Positions 9,407 through 21,100 of a stretch of DNA of 64,000 nt are shown in pieces. Location of the stretch: contig MBPM02000006.1 in NCBI GenBank assembly GCA_001695595.3, positions 1,426,001 through 1,490,000 on the forward strand, given 5' to 3'. Position numbers and translations under genes: made by a program. The notes under the pieces were generated by a model. It saw only the letters and a program-made list of their open reading frames with translations. It was not told where the DNA came from and ran no database searches. The first letter of the stretch is position 1. Every line of letters starts with the position of its first letter. Source of the stretch: Plasmopara viticola (Eukaryota; Oomycota; Peronosporomycetes; Peronosporales; Peronosporaceae).

Positions 9407-10800
9407 CTTTGCTGTCGGGGTCTTTTTCGAGTCTGCGCCCTCTTGCTTGCGCTGAAAATCCCTGGCGTTGGCTATAGAGTCGGGCTATGTAAAAGTGGGG
9501 GGGGAGCGAGTCTTGGAGATATTATTTAGCTGAAAGAGCAAATACATGTGCGAACTGACCCTTCTTGCCTGTCACGCAACGTCACGACAGTCGTTCTACG
9601 AAATTGACATGTAAGGACGGGCCGGCTTTGTCAAAATCCCCTTCCAAGCCCTTACGATCAGCGATAGACGTACTGAATAGACAAGATGTGTCATATGGGC
9701 AGTGCCAACTTTTTTTACGCTGGAAGCACGCATTGGTGCAAAGCGCTGGCAACCGGCGCTCGACAGCATCGGGGTCGGTGTCCAGGCAGCAGTCGCTGAC
9801 ATTTTTATAGTTTCAGCGCCTTGGTAGGTAGGAACGTTACAGACTCTCTACTAGACATATACCAGCATGGCGTCAGATCATTTCTTGAGCTTGGGGCCTG
9901 CTTAAAGGTTGCGCTATGGATACACATGTATCGATCGATACACGGAAAGGTACAATCACGTCTGTGTTTTTCGAATAATAATGATAATGCCTGTACGAAT
10001 GCATCAGGCGTAAAATACGATGCTTGTGTAGCATTAAGGAGGACTTTCACAGCTAATCGACAAATTTAAAGTATGATTTCCTACAGACCACGCGAAAGCG
10101 CCAAACGATCTTGACAAAGAAAGTTTGAATACTCACACGTTGTACATGTACATGAAGAAGTTTGCTAGATATCCGCAAGGGCGAGAGACCGGCGTACTTG
10201 CGACGAGAACTTTTGTCTCGTATCGACATTGCGTCGCAAATCTACCTCGATGAATGCGGACTATAGCTCCCTGTTAATCTTTGACGATAGAATTTTTTAA
10301 CAATTTGCTCAATCCTTCCTTGTCCTGCTTAGTCTTTCTGTGTCAAATTTATCTCCGTGGGCAGTATAGTTTCATTTTCGATCAGGTGTACTCAAAATAA
10401 TTTAAAAAGCGAAGAGATGTCTCTCCCTCTGCATTGGGTTGGCGACCGCACAAACTTGGCAAAATCCATAACGGTATAACTTGTGACATGATTACCAAGT
10501 CACTCCATCATCATCTGTTCCTGAATCTGGGTGTACAGTCACTTCGGTGATACACAATGGTATAGTGGCCTTAGTACTAAGAGATCGTTCAAGCTTAAAT
10601 ATAGTATGATATAATATGTCCTATGTGGTTAGGTGGTCTGGTACTTTTCTTGTATATCGTGGTTTTCTTTTTGCAAAACATAAGTTGCCTAGCTTTCAAG
10701 CCGCCCTCCCCGGTAAAGAAATGCAAAGGCTTTACACACCTGGTCACGTCAATCATGACCAAGAGCATCCACGAGCTCATATGTACTTCACCAGTCTAGA
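9407..10800. other. Intergenic, no gene recognised
   Basis: The bases just upstream of 9406 include a run of eight or more G near 9500. The rest holds only short open frames without motifs. Nothing similar to the GH6 or retroelement remnants was seen. Confidence 0.45.
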
Positions 10801-10804
10801 AGAG

Positions 10805-11077
10805 CTATTTCTGATTATCCTTTGAAAGCGAAAAGAACAAGCCCTTCTGGTACACCCCACATTCGGCGCTGGTATTGGACTCTAATAAGCTTGTGCTGCC
10901 CAAGCTCTCGAGTATAAATTTTGCTCGTAAAGATTGAACGCCGTCTCTTCTGCCAAGCAGCAGAGATGTAGCCGCCGCTACAGGCTCAATAAAGCCAGCA
11001 AGGCGTCCAAGCAGTTTGCACTGCTCGCCCGATAGATGTAACACAGTTGCAGAGGTTGCTTCTTCGAAGGTCGACAC
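10805..11077 (-). pseudogene. Fragment of an unidentified repeated protein (copy 1)
   Basis: A 90-codon frame without a clear ATG start (the first codon is GTG) reads VLHLSGEQCKLLGRLAGF followed by AAATSLLLG. A second place in the window, 39067-39342 minus, reads TFLHLSYTQFELLKILAGF followed by SAAFTALPLLS. The shared LHLS-x2-Q-x2-LL-x2-LAGF pattern suggests both are decayed copies of one repeated gene or element. It lies just beyond the 3' end of the second gypsy remnant but has no counterpart in the first gypsy copy, so I do not assign it to that element. Function unknown. Confidence 0.35.
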
Positions 11078-11214
11078 TCGGACAAGGCTCGGGGGCGAGA
11101 GGAGTGAGATCGGGGAAGAAGGAAGATTTTAGTTGCTTTTGAGAAGTGCGACCTCGATTAAAGTATCCCGATGATTTAGAAACTCGTGCGCCATTTTTCC
11201 AACGTGTTAAATTC

Positions 11215-12530
11215 TAACTCCAATGCCACATCCAATACATTGGGAACATACCTTTGTTTTGTGGCATTTCAATCGTAGAGTGTACGCGTTGATCATAGGC
11301 TATCTCGGCAAATTGTATGAAGACACCTCAGTCATTTTGTGCTGGGTTGACGACACCGCGGAGGTAATGTCCCATAAAACGGTTAATTTCATACGTTTGT
11401 CCTCTCGTCAGTGGCATCAGAGCCGACACCAAATTGTGTTGCGATCTCACAGCAGACGCGACTGCTTGCCAAAACTTAGACGTGAACTAGGTGTCTCGGC
11501 CAGACACGATATGGCAAGCCATGGTCCGTTATCTATTTATTTACGAATACCTTTGCAATTTTTGCAGTATCGTCTATTCTCTTTGTAGCGATGAGTATAC
11601 CCGTGTTAGTCACGCGATGTGCAATCACCATGAAGGCATCAAAATCTTTTTTTGGTGTCCGGTAAAAGTACAATAAAGTGCATTGAAGGACTTATCTACT
11701 CCTTGAACATTTAAAGGCAGAAGAAGCTCTGGCTGTTTAGTCTCCCTAGCCTTATTGCGCTGGCACATTTTGCCAGTGTTGGATGTACCTCGCTATTTTT
11801 GTCGAGTTGTACTTTGACGCACGGCTGGATTGGTTCTGTAGAATCCTTGGAGGCCAGCCTATACAGCATCGAGGTTCTCATTGATGATGCGATTTTTCAG
11901 ATCTTCGTCGTCGGAATGTATAGTCGTGGAGTCTCGTCTTCGCCCGATCGGTTAAACAAATTATCATCCTCCAACGAGTAATTCGACACGCCCTCTCGTG
12001 ATACACTATGGATCCCTATTATACAAATACATTATTTTTGGGAGTTGTGCGAGTCGAACCTTCTCCGTCCTGATTGTCGCCACGATCTTGGGATCCTTAG
12101 CTGCTTCCACCATCTCTTCCAAGCTAACTCGAGCAGCTTAACTTTCGCATTTGGATTGCGTGAAAGTGCATTAGCCACGATGTTAGTCCACCGGAAATCC
12201 ACCGGAAAAGGGCTGAAATTCAGCTAGCTCATTGAACTATAAAGCTACTCCGTGATTTGTAGTCTTCTGCGTCAGGATCATCTCAATACTTTTGCGATCC
12301 GTTCCGATTACTAATGTTTGATCAAAAAATACACACGGCCATGGCTTCAGCGCACGCTTTATTGCAAGTAGCTAACTCACACGAACAAGGTACTTCGGCT
12401 GGCTTCACCTTCTGATCAGTAGAAGCAATAGGATGATCTAGTTTTAAACCAAGACTTCCACGGTCGTTTAAGCGTCCAATCATATACCAAATGCGTGTTG
12501 TAGGTCAAAAAAATTAAGAAGAGGTGGAAA
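11215..12530 (-). mobile_element. Second degenerate Ty3/gypsy remnant (RNase H to integrase)
   Basis: On the minus strand, from high to low coordinates: a GIRMDA piece near 12490; the RNase H stretch LLAIKRALK and GTDRKSIEMILTQKTTNH (12380-12240); a segment near 12100 whose DNA matches the pre-integrase part of the first element; integrase pieces FTSKFWQAVASAVRSQHNLV (about 11500-11430) and RGQTYEINRFMGHYLRGVV (about 11410-11350); and RVHSTIEMP (about 11270). The order and DNA similarity to 1340-2330 establish it as the same type of element. There is no RT upstream of 12530; an unrelated open frame occupies that place, so the copy is truncated. Many stops and frameshifts. Confidence 0.75.
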
Positions 12531-12532
12531 TG

Positions 12533-12904
12533 TTAAGCGACGCTTGAGTTCGGTGAAGCAGCGTAGTTAATCATCTGAAACCTTAATTGTATCTCATGGG
12601 CATTTTTCCATAACACTGTCGTTGAGTGGTACCACCAGTTGAACCTTGAGACGTAGACTGTAAAGCCTCCAATCGCTACGTGTGTGTCTTGGGCGCAGTC
12701 ATCATGCAATGATCTTAACCTTGTTGGTGTTCCGTCAGACGCCTTCTCGTCCTCGAAGTCTTCTGGGAACGGGATCTCAGCCGCGCAGAATTGGCACTTT
12801 GACAAGTCGATGAAAGATTGATAGTTTTTACACCGTTTAAGTACACGTTTTTTTGTGGTCTGCGACATATTCAACAAGGAGATATCGTCAAAATTGATTT
12901 TCAT
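12533..12904 (-). CDS. Hypothetical 123-residue protein, not recognised
   Basis: An open frame begins at the ATG at 12904 and ends at 12533. It contains two cysteine pairs of possible metal-binding type (KCQFCAAEIPFPEDFEDEKA and the later DDCAQDTHVAIGG) and a tryptophan-rich part (RFNWWYHSTTVLWKN). It directly abuts the truncated gypsy remnant, whose RT should have been here, and lies downstream of the broken nuclease-like gene. It may be a real small gene, an exon, or part of a repeat. No similarity to a named family is claimed. Confidence 0.25.
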   Translation of the reverse strand: MKINFDDISLLNMSQTTKKRVLKRCKNYQSFIDLSKCQFCAAEIPFPEDFEDEKASDGTPTRLRSLHDDCAQDTHVAIGGFTVYVSRFNWWYHSTTVLWKNAHEIQLRFQMINYAASPNSSVA

Positions 12905-13138
12905 CACATCCGTAAATATCAGAATTCTTTCTGCAAAAGATGGTTACACATGCCCGAACTTCCGCTGAGCAGACCAAGAGGCTGCATGATCTATACGGTG
13001 CACAGACACTATACTTGAGAGAGGTTGAGTAACTAATGAACTACCATAGCGGATTAGAGCCCGAAACGGCTTTGATTGGATCTCATTCACGGTGATTCGG
13101 ATAATATCACCATCATTTCATTGCTAAGTGCCAGTTAC

Positions 13139-14080
13139 CTTGATGGTATGCTATGAACAGCTTCATAAGCGATTGTTCCTTCACTCAGAATCTTGTCGCT
13201 CAGCGAATCATCGTGCTTGATATCAATAACAGCTGCATTGATTGAAAAAGCTGTCGGAAGTACAACTAGTTGCAAATTTTTACGTCAAATCTCGACGTAT
13301 TATGATGTTTCTAGCTTTTTGGTGACACGGTCCTATATGCGACAAAAAAACATCAATTGTGGCTGCAGGGCTATAACTCGAGAATATAATTACAAAATTT
13401 GGCCAGTGATCTCGAAGGTTACAACAATGATTAATACTTTTGAAAAACTTTTCTCACACTATAGTTGTGACTATTGCTATCACTTGAGATAGTGATCAAA
13501 AAGACCAAGTATCCGTCCTAATTTCTCAACATTGGACAAAGGTTCAAGGCTGGCCACGATTTGAGCAACCCCTTGCAGAAAAATCATGACGTTTAGCCTC
13601 GACAATGGATACACGCTGGGATTCTGCCTCGCTTCAGCACGAAGTCAATGCGACCGTGCACACGCACGTTTACTTCTTTCACATCCTTTTCGCTAAGAAT
13701 CGTGTATTACCAAACATAACTCGATAATAGTCACAATGAAGACCTGACGCTTGGCTTCCTTTTTCGAATTAACGTCGTTTGTGGAAACGTCGATCACGTA
13801 GCTCTACAACATTGTTGTCAGAAACGGAACTTTCTCTCCTCCATGAGTCGAATTGGCTCAAGATCGATCCACTACTGGCATGAAGCGATCAATAGCTTTG
13901 TTCTTTTGGTTCTTGAATTGCCAGCCTTTTCTTTTTCTTCTTGGTTCTCTTGTCAAATCTTTTCGGTTATTGCAGCCCAGCACTTGAGATGCTCACAATG
14001 ACGATGCCTTGACGTTATTGAGCTGGGGTTTAACTATCGCCATGTCAGCTCCAACATCTCCACCAGCACGGAACTTGGAT
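13139..14080 (-). pseudogene. Broken PD-(D/E)XK nuclease-like protein of the oomycete repeated type
   Basis: The minus strand near 13680-13480 reads VHGRIDFVLKRGR and then, one frame over, RVSIVEAKRHDFLQGVAQ, ending FDHYLK-stop at 13480. A conserved Asp followed about 15 residues later by V-E-A-K is the PD-(D/E)XK metal site, and QG-x-AQ helices after it are common in oomycete members, including some Crinkler-type C-terminal domains. Further down at 13220-13139 DKILSEGTIAYEAVHSIPSR fits the C-terminal part of such proteins. Upstream (13990-13900) is a lysine-rich stretch (KRFDKRTKKKKKRLAIQEPK). At least three frame changes and several stops make it nonfunctional. No N-terminal signal or LxLFLAK-like motif was found. 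The family call rests on motif recall, not on a search. Confidence 0.45.
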
Positions 14081-14309
14081 TAGAATTCAGATCCAAGTCC
14101 GTTGGCTTTGTTAGAAATAGCGAGGACTGCGTTATCTCGAGACCTTGCAGGTAGCTACCCCCCTCAAGACTCAAGGCTTCCGCTTAATCCCCTATCAGCC
14201 ATTTCCCGTCTTTCTTCTTCGCTTCCTCTTCCCCGCGTATGATTGTTGAAAAAAGCGGTGGGCTACCTCTGTAATTGTATATCCTGTATTTAATGTTAGT
14301 TGCGCCACT

Positions 14310-15431
14310 CTAAACCTGAAAAAGCACTAATGCCAACCCTAACGTAGTAAGAGTCCATACTACCGTCGATGGCGACGAACTGCCAGACGACTCTGGATCG
14401 TCGATGGTGTCCATTTTTTGGGTGCTGACAAAGTAGCCCTGGTTCCACAATTTGATAAAATGTTCGTTAAAAAATTGGCCGGCTTGTGGTCCCTGCATCG
14501 CGTCGTTCGACTCATCTTCACACGTCCCATCACTGTCTCCAGGTGGCTTCAAGTACAGAAAATAATCAATATTATCCAACCCTGTAACATTCGTGGGTGG
14601 TGTCCCAATGCCAGCTTTTTTGACATTGCACCATTCCGAACTCGACTCATTTGCAAATTCTTGAAAATTTCGCGAGCTGTCAATCACACAATGCAATTTT
14701 GTCGAACCCACTGCCGCCTGGAAAGTCGTACAGAGCTTGGCAATCTGTTTCGTGGCGCGATAATTCGACGTGTTGAGCGCAATGCCTTTCACACGACCAG
14801 CCTTGGCAAGTTCCTTGACCGTCTTGGATACAATCTCTGTCGTATTTGATCGTTCAAGTGCCCAAAACCCAACATCGAGGTAAATCTCCGCATTTGGATT
14901 TTGGGATAATAATTTCACGGCGGTGTCCAGATTTTTTTGGTAATTGTACTCCACCGCGCACTTTTTGTTCGCGAGCAACCCAATGGCATCGGGTTCCAAC
15001 ACGTAAAGAACCTTTCGTTTGTCAATCACAAATGAAAGACTCGTGATAAATTCCTTGTAGTCTTCGTCAGTTTTTACTGTACCCTCGCCACTGGAATAGC
15101 CTGCGTCACAGTCTTTGTTGGGAAGTCCGTAGACCACGATACTTAGTCGCGAGGATTCAGGGCACGTGGATATGAGATCCACAGCAGTTTGTGTGGCATC
15201 TCCACTGGTGTCGCGGTCCGTGTACCACGTAGCGATACCTAAAGTCTCCAGATGACTTAGAGCAAAAGCTGAGTCGGGGTACGTCTCTTTTGCACTTGCG
15301 TAGTTGGAAGGAGGCAGCGAGCAGAGCGTATCGACAGCGACAGCGCCAATTCCGTCAGTGTTCCAGCCAAGGGCAGCCAGAAACAGCAAAGCTGGCAACA
15401 TAGTCGCGAGTTGAGAAATGCAAAGAGGCAT
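14310..15431 (-). CDS. Secreted glycoside hydrolase family 6 enzyme with GPI-type C-terminus
   Basis: The 373-residue protein starts at ATG 15431; residues 1-33 contain the signal peptide (LATMLPALLFLAALGW). The GH6 domain shows the same blocks as the paralogue at 5489-6919: GIATWYTDRD (D72), IVVYGLPNKDC with the probable catalytic acid D107, YVLEPDAIG (E147, D149), EIYLDVGFW, IALNTSNYR, CVIDSSRN, EWCNVKKAGIG and YLKPPGDSDG (D301). The C-terminus has a small-residue patch (ESSGSSSPS) and then a hydrophobic end (WTLTTLGLALVLFQV) with no charged tail, as in GPI-anchor signals. The mature enzyme is therefore probably held on the outer membrane face. It lacks the Thr/Pro repeat of gene A. Single exon. 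Substrate is inferred, not shown. Confidence 0.9.
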   Translation of the reverse strand: MPLCISQLATMLPALLFLAALGWNTDGIGAVAVDTLCSLPPSNYASAKETYPDSAFALSHLETLGIATWYTDRDTSGDATQTAVDLISTCPESSRLSIVVYGLPNKDCDAGYSSGEGTVKTDEDYKEFITSLSFVIDKRKVLYVLEPDAIGLLANKKCAVEYNYQKNLDTAVKLLSQNPNAEIYLDVGFWALERSNTTEIVSKTVKELAKAGRVKGIALNTSNYRATKQIAKLCTTFQAAVGSTKLHCVIDSSRNFQEFANESSSEWCNVKKAGIGTPPTNVTGLDNIDYFLYLKPPGDSDGTCEDESNDAMQGPQAGQFFNEHFIKLWNQGYFVSTQKMDTIDDPESSGSSSPSTVVWTLTTLGLALVLFQV

Positions 15432-16619
15432 TTCGACGATGGATCGCCAGAAGAATCACTTGGGATTTGTAGTCAGAGGTGTGGTGTTGTTTGTACACTC
15501 GTAAGGTCACAATCTTCTTATTAAATTAAAAAAGTTGCTTACTCTTGTCTTGTCGAGAACTGACGTTGTGACATAAACATTCACTAACGGTACTATGTTT
15601 CACTGTTTACATCCTCGTTAATTGAATATCTAATGTACCGCATACTTGGTGGCCGCTTACATGAAGCCAGCAGAACAGAAGTCAAGAGCGCCCGAACGCC
15701 ATACCGCGGTGGTAAGAACAGCAAAGAACCATTCGGTGCAGTCGGCAGGGTTAGACAGATGTTAGACACGACTTCCATGGAGCTTTAGTATTAGACAGAT
15801 GTTCGACACTACTTTCATAGAGCTCGTGAGTGGATTCGAAGGTCATGAGTATATGGCCAGTGCCACACGGGAGTCGTAGCATGTGATGGTCTGATTCCAC
15901 TAAGCAGTAGTGCTGTGGAAACAGACCAGGACCACCTGATCGATTATGACGCTCAGATTCGTGTCTATATCAATTTTGTGTGCTGCAACACGTACGCGCA
16001 AAAAATAATTTTATCCAAGTTGGCTCGCTTCGGACGTGGAAATCTATACTATATCGTTTTTTCGATGAATCAGTCGAGGTCCATGATTGGACGAAAGAGC
16101 GCGGGGACCTACGGCGTCAGAACAACCCGTCAGTTAAGCAATTTTGTCGAGTAAGTTCCAGTCGTTTCAATACAGTAACTCATTTAACACTCGTGAAGAG
16201 CAAATTTACGAATATAGATAGACTGAAGAAGAGATTTAAGACTTTTTTCGTCACGGTAAGTGTTTTAATTTGGTTCATTTCAATATGAACAATTATACGT
16301 ACAACGCCTGTTGATAGAGAAACCAATGTGAAATGCGCTCTTTACGTACAAATTCGCTTAAAATTCAGCTAGAAAGAGGCAAATTAATTTGTTGTAGAAG
16401 GTCCTATATTTAGATTATCTATCTTAAAGCGACGACATCAATGGCTTACGCAATGAGCTCTTCTCATCCACTTTTTCCCCTAATTTGGTAATAAATGTTA
16501 ATTTATTGTGATATGATGGCAAGATTGAGCTTAGTTGCTATTACGTTGTGTGGCTTCTCAATCTGCCGGAAACTGACTAATCTTACTGATAGAAATAGTA
16601 ATCTACACCTTTCTGGAGT
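15432..16619. other. Intergenic between GH6 gene B and the LINE
   Basis: The first 60 bases upstream of GH6 B hold CTGACTACAAATCCC, a weak initiator match. The rest has short frames only. A short direct repeat (TTAGACAGATGTT, near 15750 and 15790) is visible. No gene recognised. Confidence 0.45.
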
Positions 16620-16650
16620 TGTACCTTCTATGTCCGTGATGTTTTAAACC

Positions 16651-18600
16651 CTAGCTTGAATGCCACGACGATGTAGACTCCAGGCTTGGGACTCGAACGC
16701 CGTTGTCATCAGGAGGAACGCGTCTTGCCATTGCCGGGAGGCTTGCGCCGTCGCCGTCGATGAGGTTGACACGGAGGGTTTTGGTGTCAATGTTGACTCC
16801 GCACTTGGACTTTTCATGCAAGTGTACGGACACTGGAGATGTCGAGAAGTGGGAAGGCTGCGCCTTCGACAAATGAAAAAGAATCCAGGTGGCGAATAAC
16901 CCTCTGGAGAGACACCTGGGCTTCGGTTGAGTACATTCGGCGTTGAAGCAATCGAACGTAACGACGATTGTTGTCCGGACTATTTGAAGTGCGGGGAGTG
17001 TTGGCGTTGGCTGTCTTCCATCAACCAGACACATGTTGCGGTCGGACCAGATAAAGTGCAGCGTCACTGCGTGGAGAACATGCCAGACGTCAGCGACGAC
17101 GTCCTCTCTGGGCTGCCACTCATCCCAAACGCGTATCTTCCGTGCTAGCGATCCACGTCGCGCGTCCCACAAGGAGCGGCGACAACAGTTGAAACACGTT
17201 CCTTCAAAGCTGCGAAGCCAGCGTGGAGTCGAGAAACAAGTGTTACTCCGATTCAACTGCGCTGCAGCCGTCGAGGACACATTTCCAGATGTTCGGATTT
17301 TTGGCCTCAATGAACCAGAAGTGTGATCGAACGGGCAAGAGCCGGAATGCGAGCCGCCATTGGATGTCGTCAAAGATCGGCGGCAAGACAGGCCGCAGAC
17401 GCTTCGACAGCTGTACGTGCGACTTGATCGCCTTGTCGTCAGCCCGCTCGGAGTGTGTCGTCATCGGGTGCGGATTACGCGGAAGCGCTGACGCTTAGAC
17501 GACCTGAAGCTCCTCCAAACGCGGGATGTTCGGAAGAACTGATTTTCCGCGTTGCTCGTGACGTCGAGATGTGGGACAAGCAATCTGGTGTCCCTCCAAG
17601 ACGGATCGCGATCGACACCTCGAGCGCCGAGTCGATCAACGGTTTGACTTGCTCCGCTGTGGAGCGCACGCAACCACTTCAGTTGTTGCTCGGGATGAAC
17701 GCTTGAGAGGGTGAAGTCGACGTGTCGTCCGGCAAATTTAAGCTGAGTCGGCCACGGAATTCCTTCTCTTGCGAAGTCAGCTAGTGAGCGGAGCGCGAAG
17801 ACCCGCGATACGTGCAGTCGGAGTTTGCGTTGCGGCTTAGGAACCATGCCGAGACACCATTGGTGCGCTGTCGTCGTGCCCGACGGTGTTCGCTGCTCGT
17901 ACTGGAGCTCAGGGTCGCAGTTGAACCAGATCGGCTGGCGAAGACCGGCAACAGTGCGCTCGGACCGGCGGGTGGTTGCGCCACGAGATCTCCCAGCGTG
18001 TGCAATGCCACCACATCAGTGTTGACTTCCACTACGCCGACGTGTGTCGCCAGGCGATCAAGTAGCCGTGTCGCAGTGGTGATGTCGTCAGGAAGTCGAG
18101 TGCGTGACTACCGCCGTACCGAGAGCGCAGCAGCTTCACGCTTAGTGTTGTCCAGTTTCGATATGCCATCGACCGAGCTGAAGGCACAAAGTGGATTAGC
18201 AGCTGAAGTCGTTGCCGCTTGAGCTGAGCTTCCAGATACGGAATCCTAGACCTCCGTCTCCGCGCCGCTGGTACAAGAACTCGCTTTTGATCAGCTGGAT
18301 GTGCGACGCGTCTCGGTCGTGCTTGCAACTCAGCACGAACCGGCTCAGTATCGACTGCTATCGACGAACGACAGCTGTCGGGACTGACACGTGCTGTGTG
18401 CAGTGCCACAAGCACGAGAGCACAATCGTCTGCGCCATGAAAAGTCTGCCGCGCAATGCCCGTGCACGCCGATACCACGACTTAAAGCCGTCGTAAAAGC
18501 GCTGGTCGAGGACTCGAGGATGCGGTCGTCTACAGGCGACTGGTTGAACGGTATACCAAGGTACCTGACCGACCTTGGCCGGTCGAAAATCTGAACGTCC
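16651..18600 (-). pseudogene. LINE ORF2 C-terminal region
   Basis: After the RT, pieces such as FYDGFKSWYRRARALRGRLF and AQTIVLSCLWHCTQHVSVP (18560-18400), RIPYLEAQLKRQRLQLLIHF (about 18230) and, in the last 240-codon frame (17373-16651), DVWHVLHAVTLHFIWSDRN and LVDGRQPTPTLPAL give the thumb and long C-terminal extension seen in plant and oomycete L1-like elements. Frame changes are frequent between 18.4 and 17.4 kb. The terminal TAG is at 16651-16653. Confidence 0.55.
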
Positions 18601-18611
18601 GCCGTCGACGG

Positions 18612-19626
18612 TCACTCGTGGCCTCGGTTCAGCGCCAGCAGCATCGACTTGGTCAAATTCAGCCTCGCGCCGGAGCCTTGACAGAACGCTTTGACGATAT
18701 CGAGCTGTGCCTTAAGGTTTGCAATTAAGCTACCGAGGAGAGTCGTGTCGTCTAAAATAAGATGCTTGTGGCCATGTGGTCTTCGTTTAAGCACACCCCC
18801 TGCTCCTTGCGTGACCGGAGCAGGTTGCCAAGCTGCTCGATCGTCAAGATGAAGAGCCGGGCGGAGAATAGATCTCCTTGCTTCACTCCACGCACCGGCT
18901 GAAGTGCCGGTTGAACTTCGCCGTTGATGAGGAAATTCGCGAGCGGGTCGGTGTACAGCAGCATCACCCAGCGGATGAAGCCGTCTACGATGCCCATGCG
19001 CTTGAGCAGCTTGAACATGTACTCCCAGTTCACGCGGTCGAACGCCTTCTGGAAGTCCAGGAACAGCGGGTACGCCTCCTCGTCACGGATCGTCACGAGG
19101 TCCTGAAGATCTGCAAGGAAGCAAACGTGGTGGTGGATCGAGCGGCCGCAAACGAACCCCTTCTGGTCGGGATGGATCAGCTTGTCGATGGCAGTCTGGA
19201 GACGGAACGTGAGAGCATTTGATAGCACCTTGACGTCGACCGGAATCAGCGCGATTGTGCGGTTTTTGCCCGGTCGGCACGCGAGCCTTATTTGTGCAGC
19301 TGTACCACAGCTGACTTGCGTTGCGACGCCAGCTGTTTCCCGCGCTCAAGTCGATTCTTGAACATCAGCGTGAGACACTCACCGAAGACCGCCGGTGCAT
19401 TCTGGTAACACCAGCCGTCAAGCCGTCCATTCCCGGAGACGAAGTCGCCTTCATGTGCTTGATCACCAGCTCGAGGTCCGACGCGCTTACGTTCTTATCT
19501 AGATTGTCGTGGTCGTACTCTGGCAGTTTGCGAACAATGGAATCCAGCAGTTCGTTTTGGAACGCGTCGTCCGGCAAAGGCAGATCTCGTTCGAGTTGGT
19601 CGAGATGCTTCCTCTTGGCGTGTTGA
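18612..19626 (-). pseudogene. LINE ORF2 reverse transcriptase domain (frameshifted)
   Basis: An open frame (19228-18752) reads HPDQKGFVCGRSIHHHVCFL, YPLFLDFQKAFDRVNWEYMF and QPVRGVKQGDLFSARLFIL, the classic LINE RT blocks with LDFQKAFD supplying the first catalytic Asp. The frame ends near 18752. The next block, HLILDDTTLLGSL, carries the DD pair in another frame at 18794-18612, so a shift lies at about 18770. Upstream, 19577-19365 holds KATSSPGMDGL, the block before the fingers. RT primes on nicked target DNA and copies the element RNA. Confidence 0.85.
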
Positions 19627-19989
19627 CTTTCTCGAAGGAGACGCGCAGGAGGCTTGTGTTGAGAGAACGGAAAAAGTGTTACGTCGACTTCTCGGAGTTC
19701 GCGGCTTGGAAGTCGAAGGCTGCGTCTTAGCTAGAGTGGATCGACCTTGTCACCGTCTCTATGTACTCGCGTATCGCCGCTTCGTACACGTCGCAATTGT
19801 CTTCATTCGATCCCATCCGGTACTGTGCAGCCGCGCGGTCAAACGTAATGCAAGCCTCCTCCACGGCTTGAGCATCTTGTGCGAGGAGTTTCTTCTGGAG
19901 GTCCTGAAGTTGCGCCTTGATGCTCGCCTTCCACATCTCCCAAGTCTTGCTCGGGTTTGGCACCGACCGGAGCTTCTCGAGGATGACGT

Positions 19990-21060
19990 TGGCTTCACGC
20001 TAAATTGCCGAAACGACTTGAGGATGGTTGAGAAGGGATCGTGATAACTTCCAATACCCTCGGCCATGTAGCTGGGTTCTGGACTTGAAACTTACACTGT
20101 GCGCGAGGTGATCGCCGGCGTGCTTTGGATACAAGTACTTGGCGTCGTTGAAAAACTGATTGCTGAACGACTCGGACCGCAGCACGTAGTCGAGTCGGCA
20201 TTGGGCCAAAAAAAGATGCGCTTCGAGTCGTTGTGGATACCCCAGGCGTCAGCAACGCCAAGTCAAGCCAACCAGTCGAGGCAGCTCGAGCGACTAGGGT
20301 CATAGCAGAGGTACGGCATGGAGCAGTCGAGACTCGGGTCAAGCGGAGTGTTCAAGTCGTCTAGGACGAAGTGGATTGCGGCGTTGTTGAATCCTTCTGT
20401 AGCGAGGCTCGAGAAGAACGCTTGCTTCTTTTTTTATCGACAGGCGCGTACACATTGTGTATGTAAGATCGACCATCCCACGCACAACAAGGTAGCGGAC
20501 GGAAACAGTGAGGTGGGAAACCTCGGCAGCTGAGTCGAAGCCGGACGAGTCGAGCGCAGCAGCGTCAGGACGCCGTTACTCCGACCTCGCGTCGGTCGAT
20601 CAATTAGCTCGCTGTCGTCGTTCACGAACAGCTTGTGCGCGAATGTCGACTCGAGTTGGAAGCAGAAGGTGGCGGTCGGCCAACTTGGTTTCTCAAAAAC
20701 GAGATACCGAGTATACCTGGAGAACAGATGCTCGATCAACATGTGGCCGTTCCTCTTCACCCCATGGGTGTTCACAGTGAGAACGCCAACGTTTGTCCAG
20801 GATGGTGGAGTCGAGTCCGACTTAGCAGCAAGTGGGAAGGCCGCGCACCACTGGTGTCACCGATCTGTCGCCCACAACCTGGAGCTTCAACACCGACTCG
20901 TCAACTGGGTATCCCCCCTCAAGCTTCCGCAACTTCTCAAGTTCGTCAAGAAGGAAGCCCTGCCACTGGACATGGCTCCAGGGCACCATGCAGAGAGCGC
21001 TGAAGTCCGATCGCAGCAGCTTCAAGAGGGTGTTGGGGTGCAGCAGTTTTGCGTGGTGAG
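19990..21060 (-). pseudogene. LINE ORF2 endonuclease domain (frameshifted)
   Basis: Pieces in order: VNTHGVKRNGHMLIEHLFSR (about 20770), FAHKLFVNDDSELID, VSHLTV, SLDCSMPYLCYDPSRSSCLD (about 20320), RIFFGPMP with RLDYVLRSESFSNQFF in the neighbouring frame (20220-20140), and YPKHAGDHLAHSVSF (about 20125). R-LDYVL and the final GDH correspond to the last conserved blocks of the L1-type apurinic/apyrimidinic endonuclease that nicks target DNA. At least three frame changes are needed, so it is inactive. It is followed directly by the RT region. Confidence 0.65.
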
Positions 21061-21100
21061 CTAAGATCCACTGAACAGGCTCGCCTGTGACCTACTGGAT

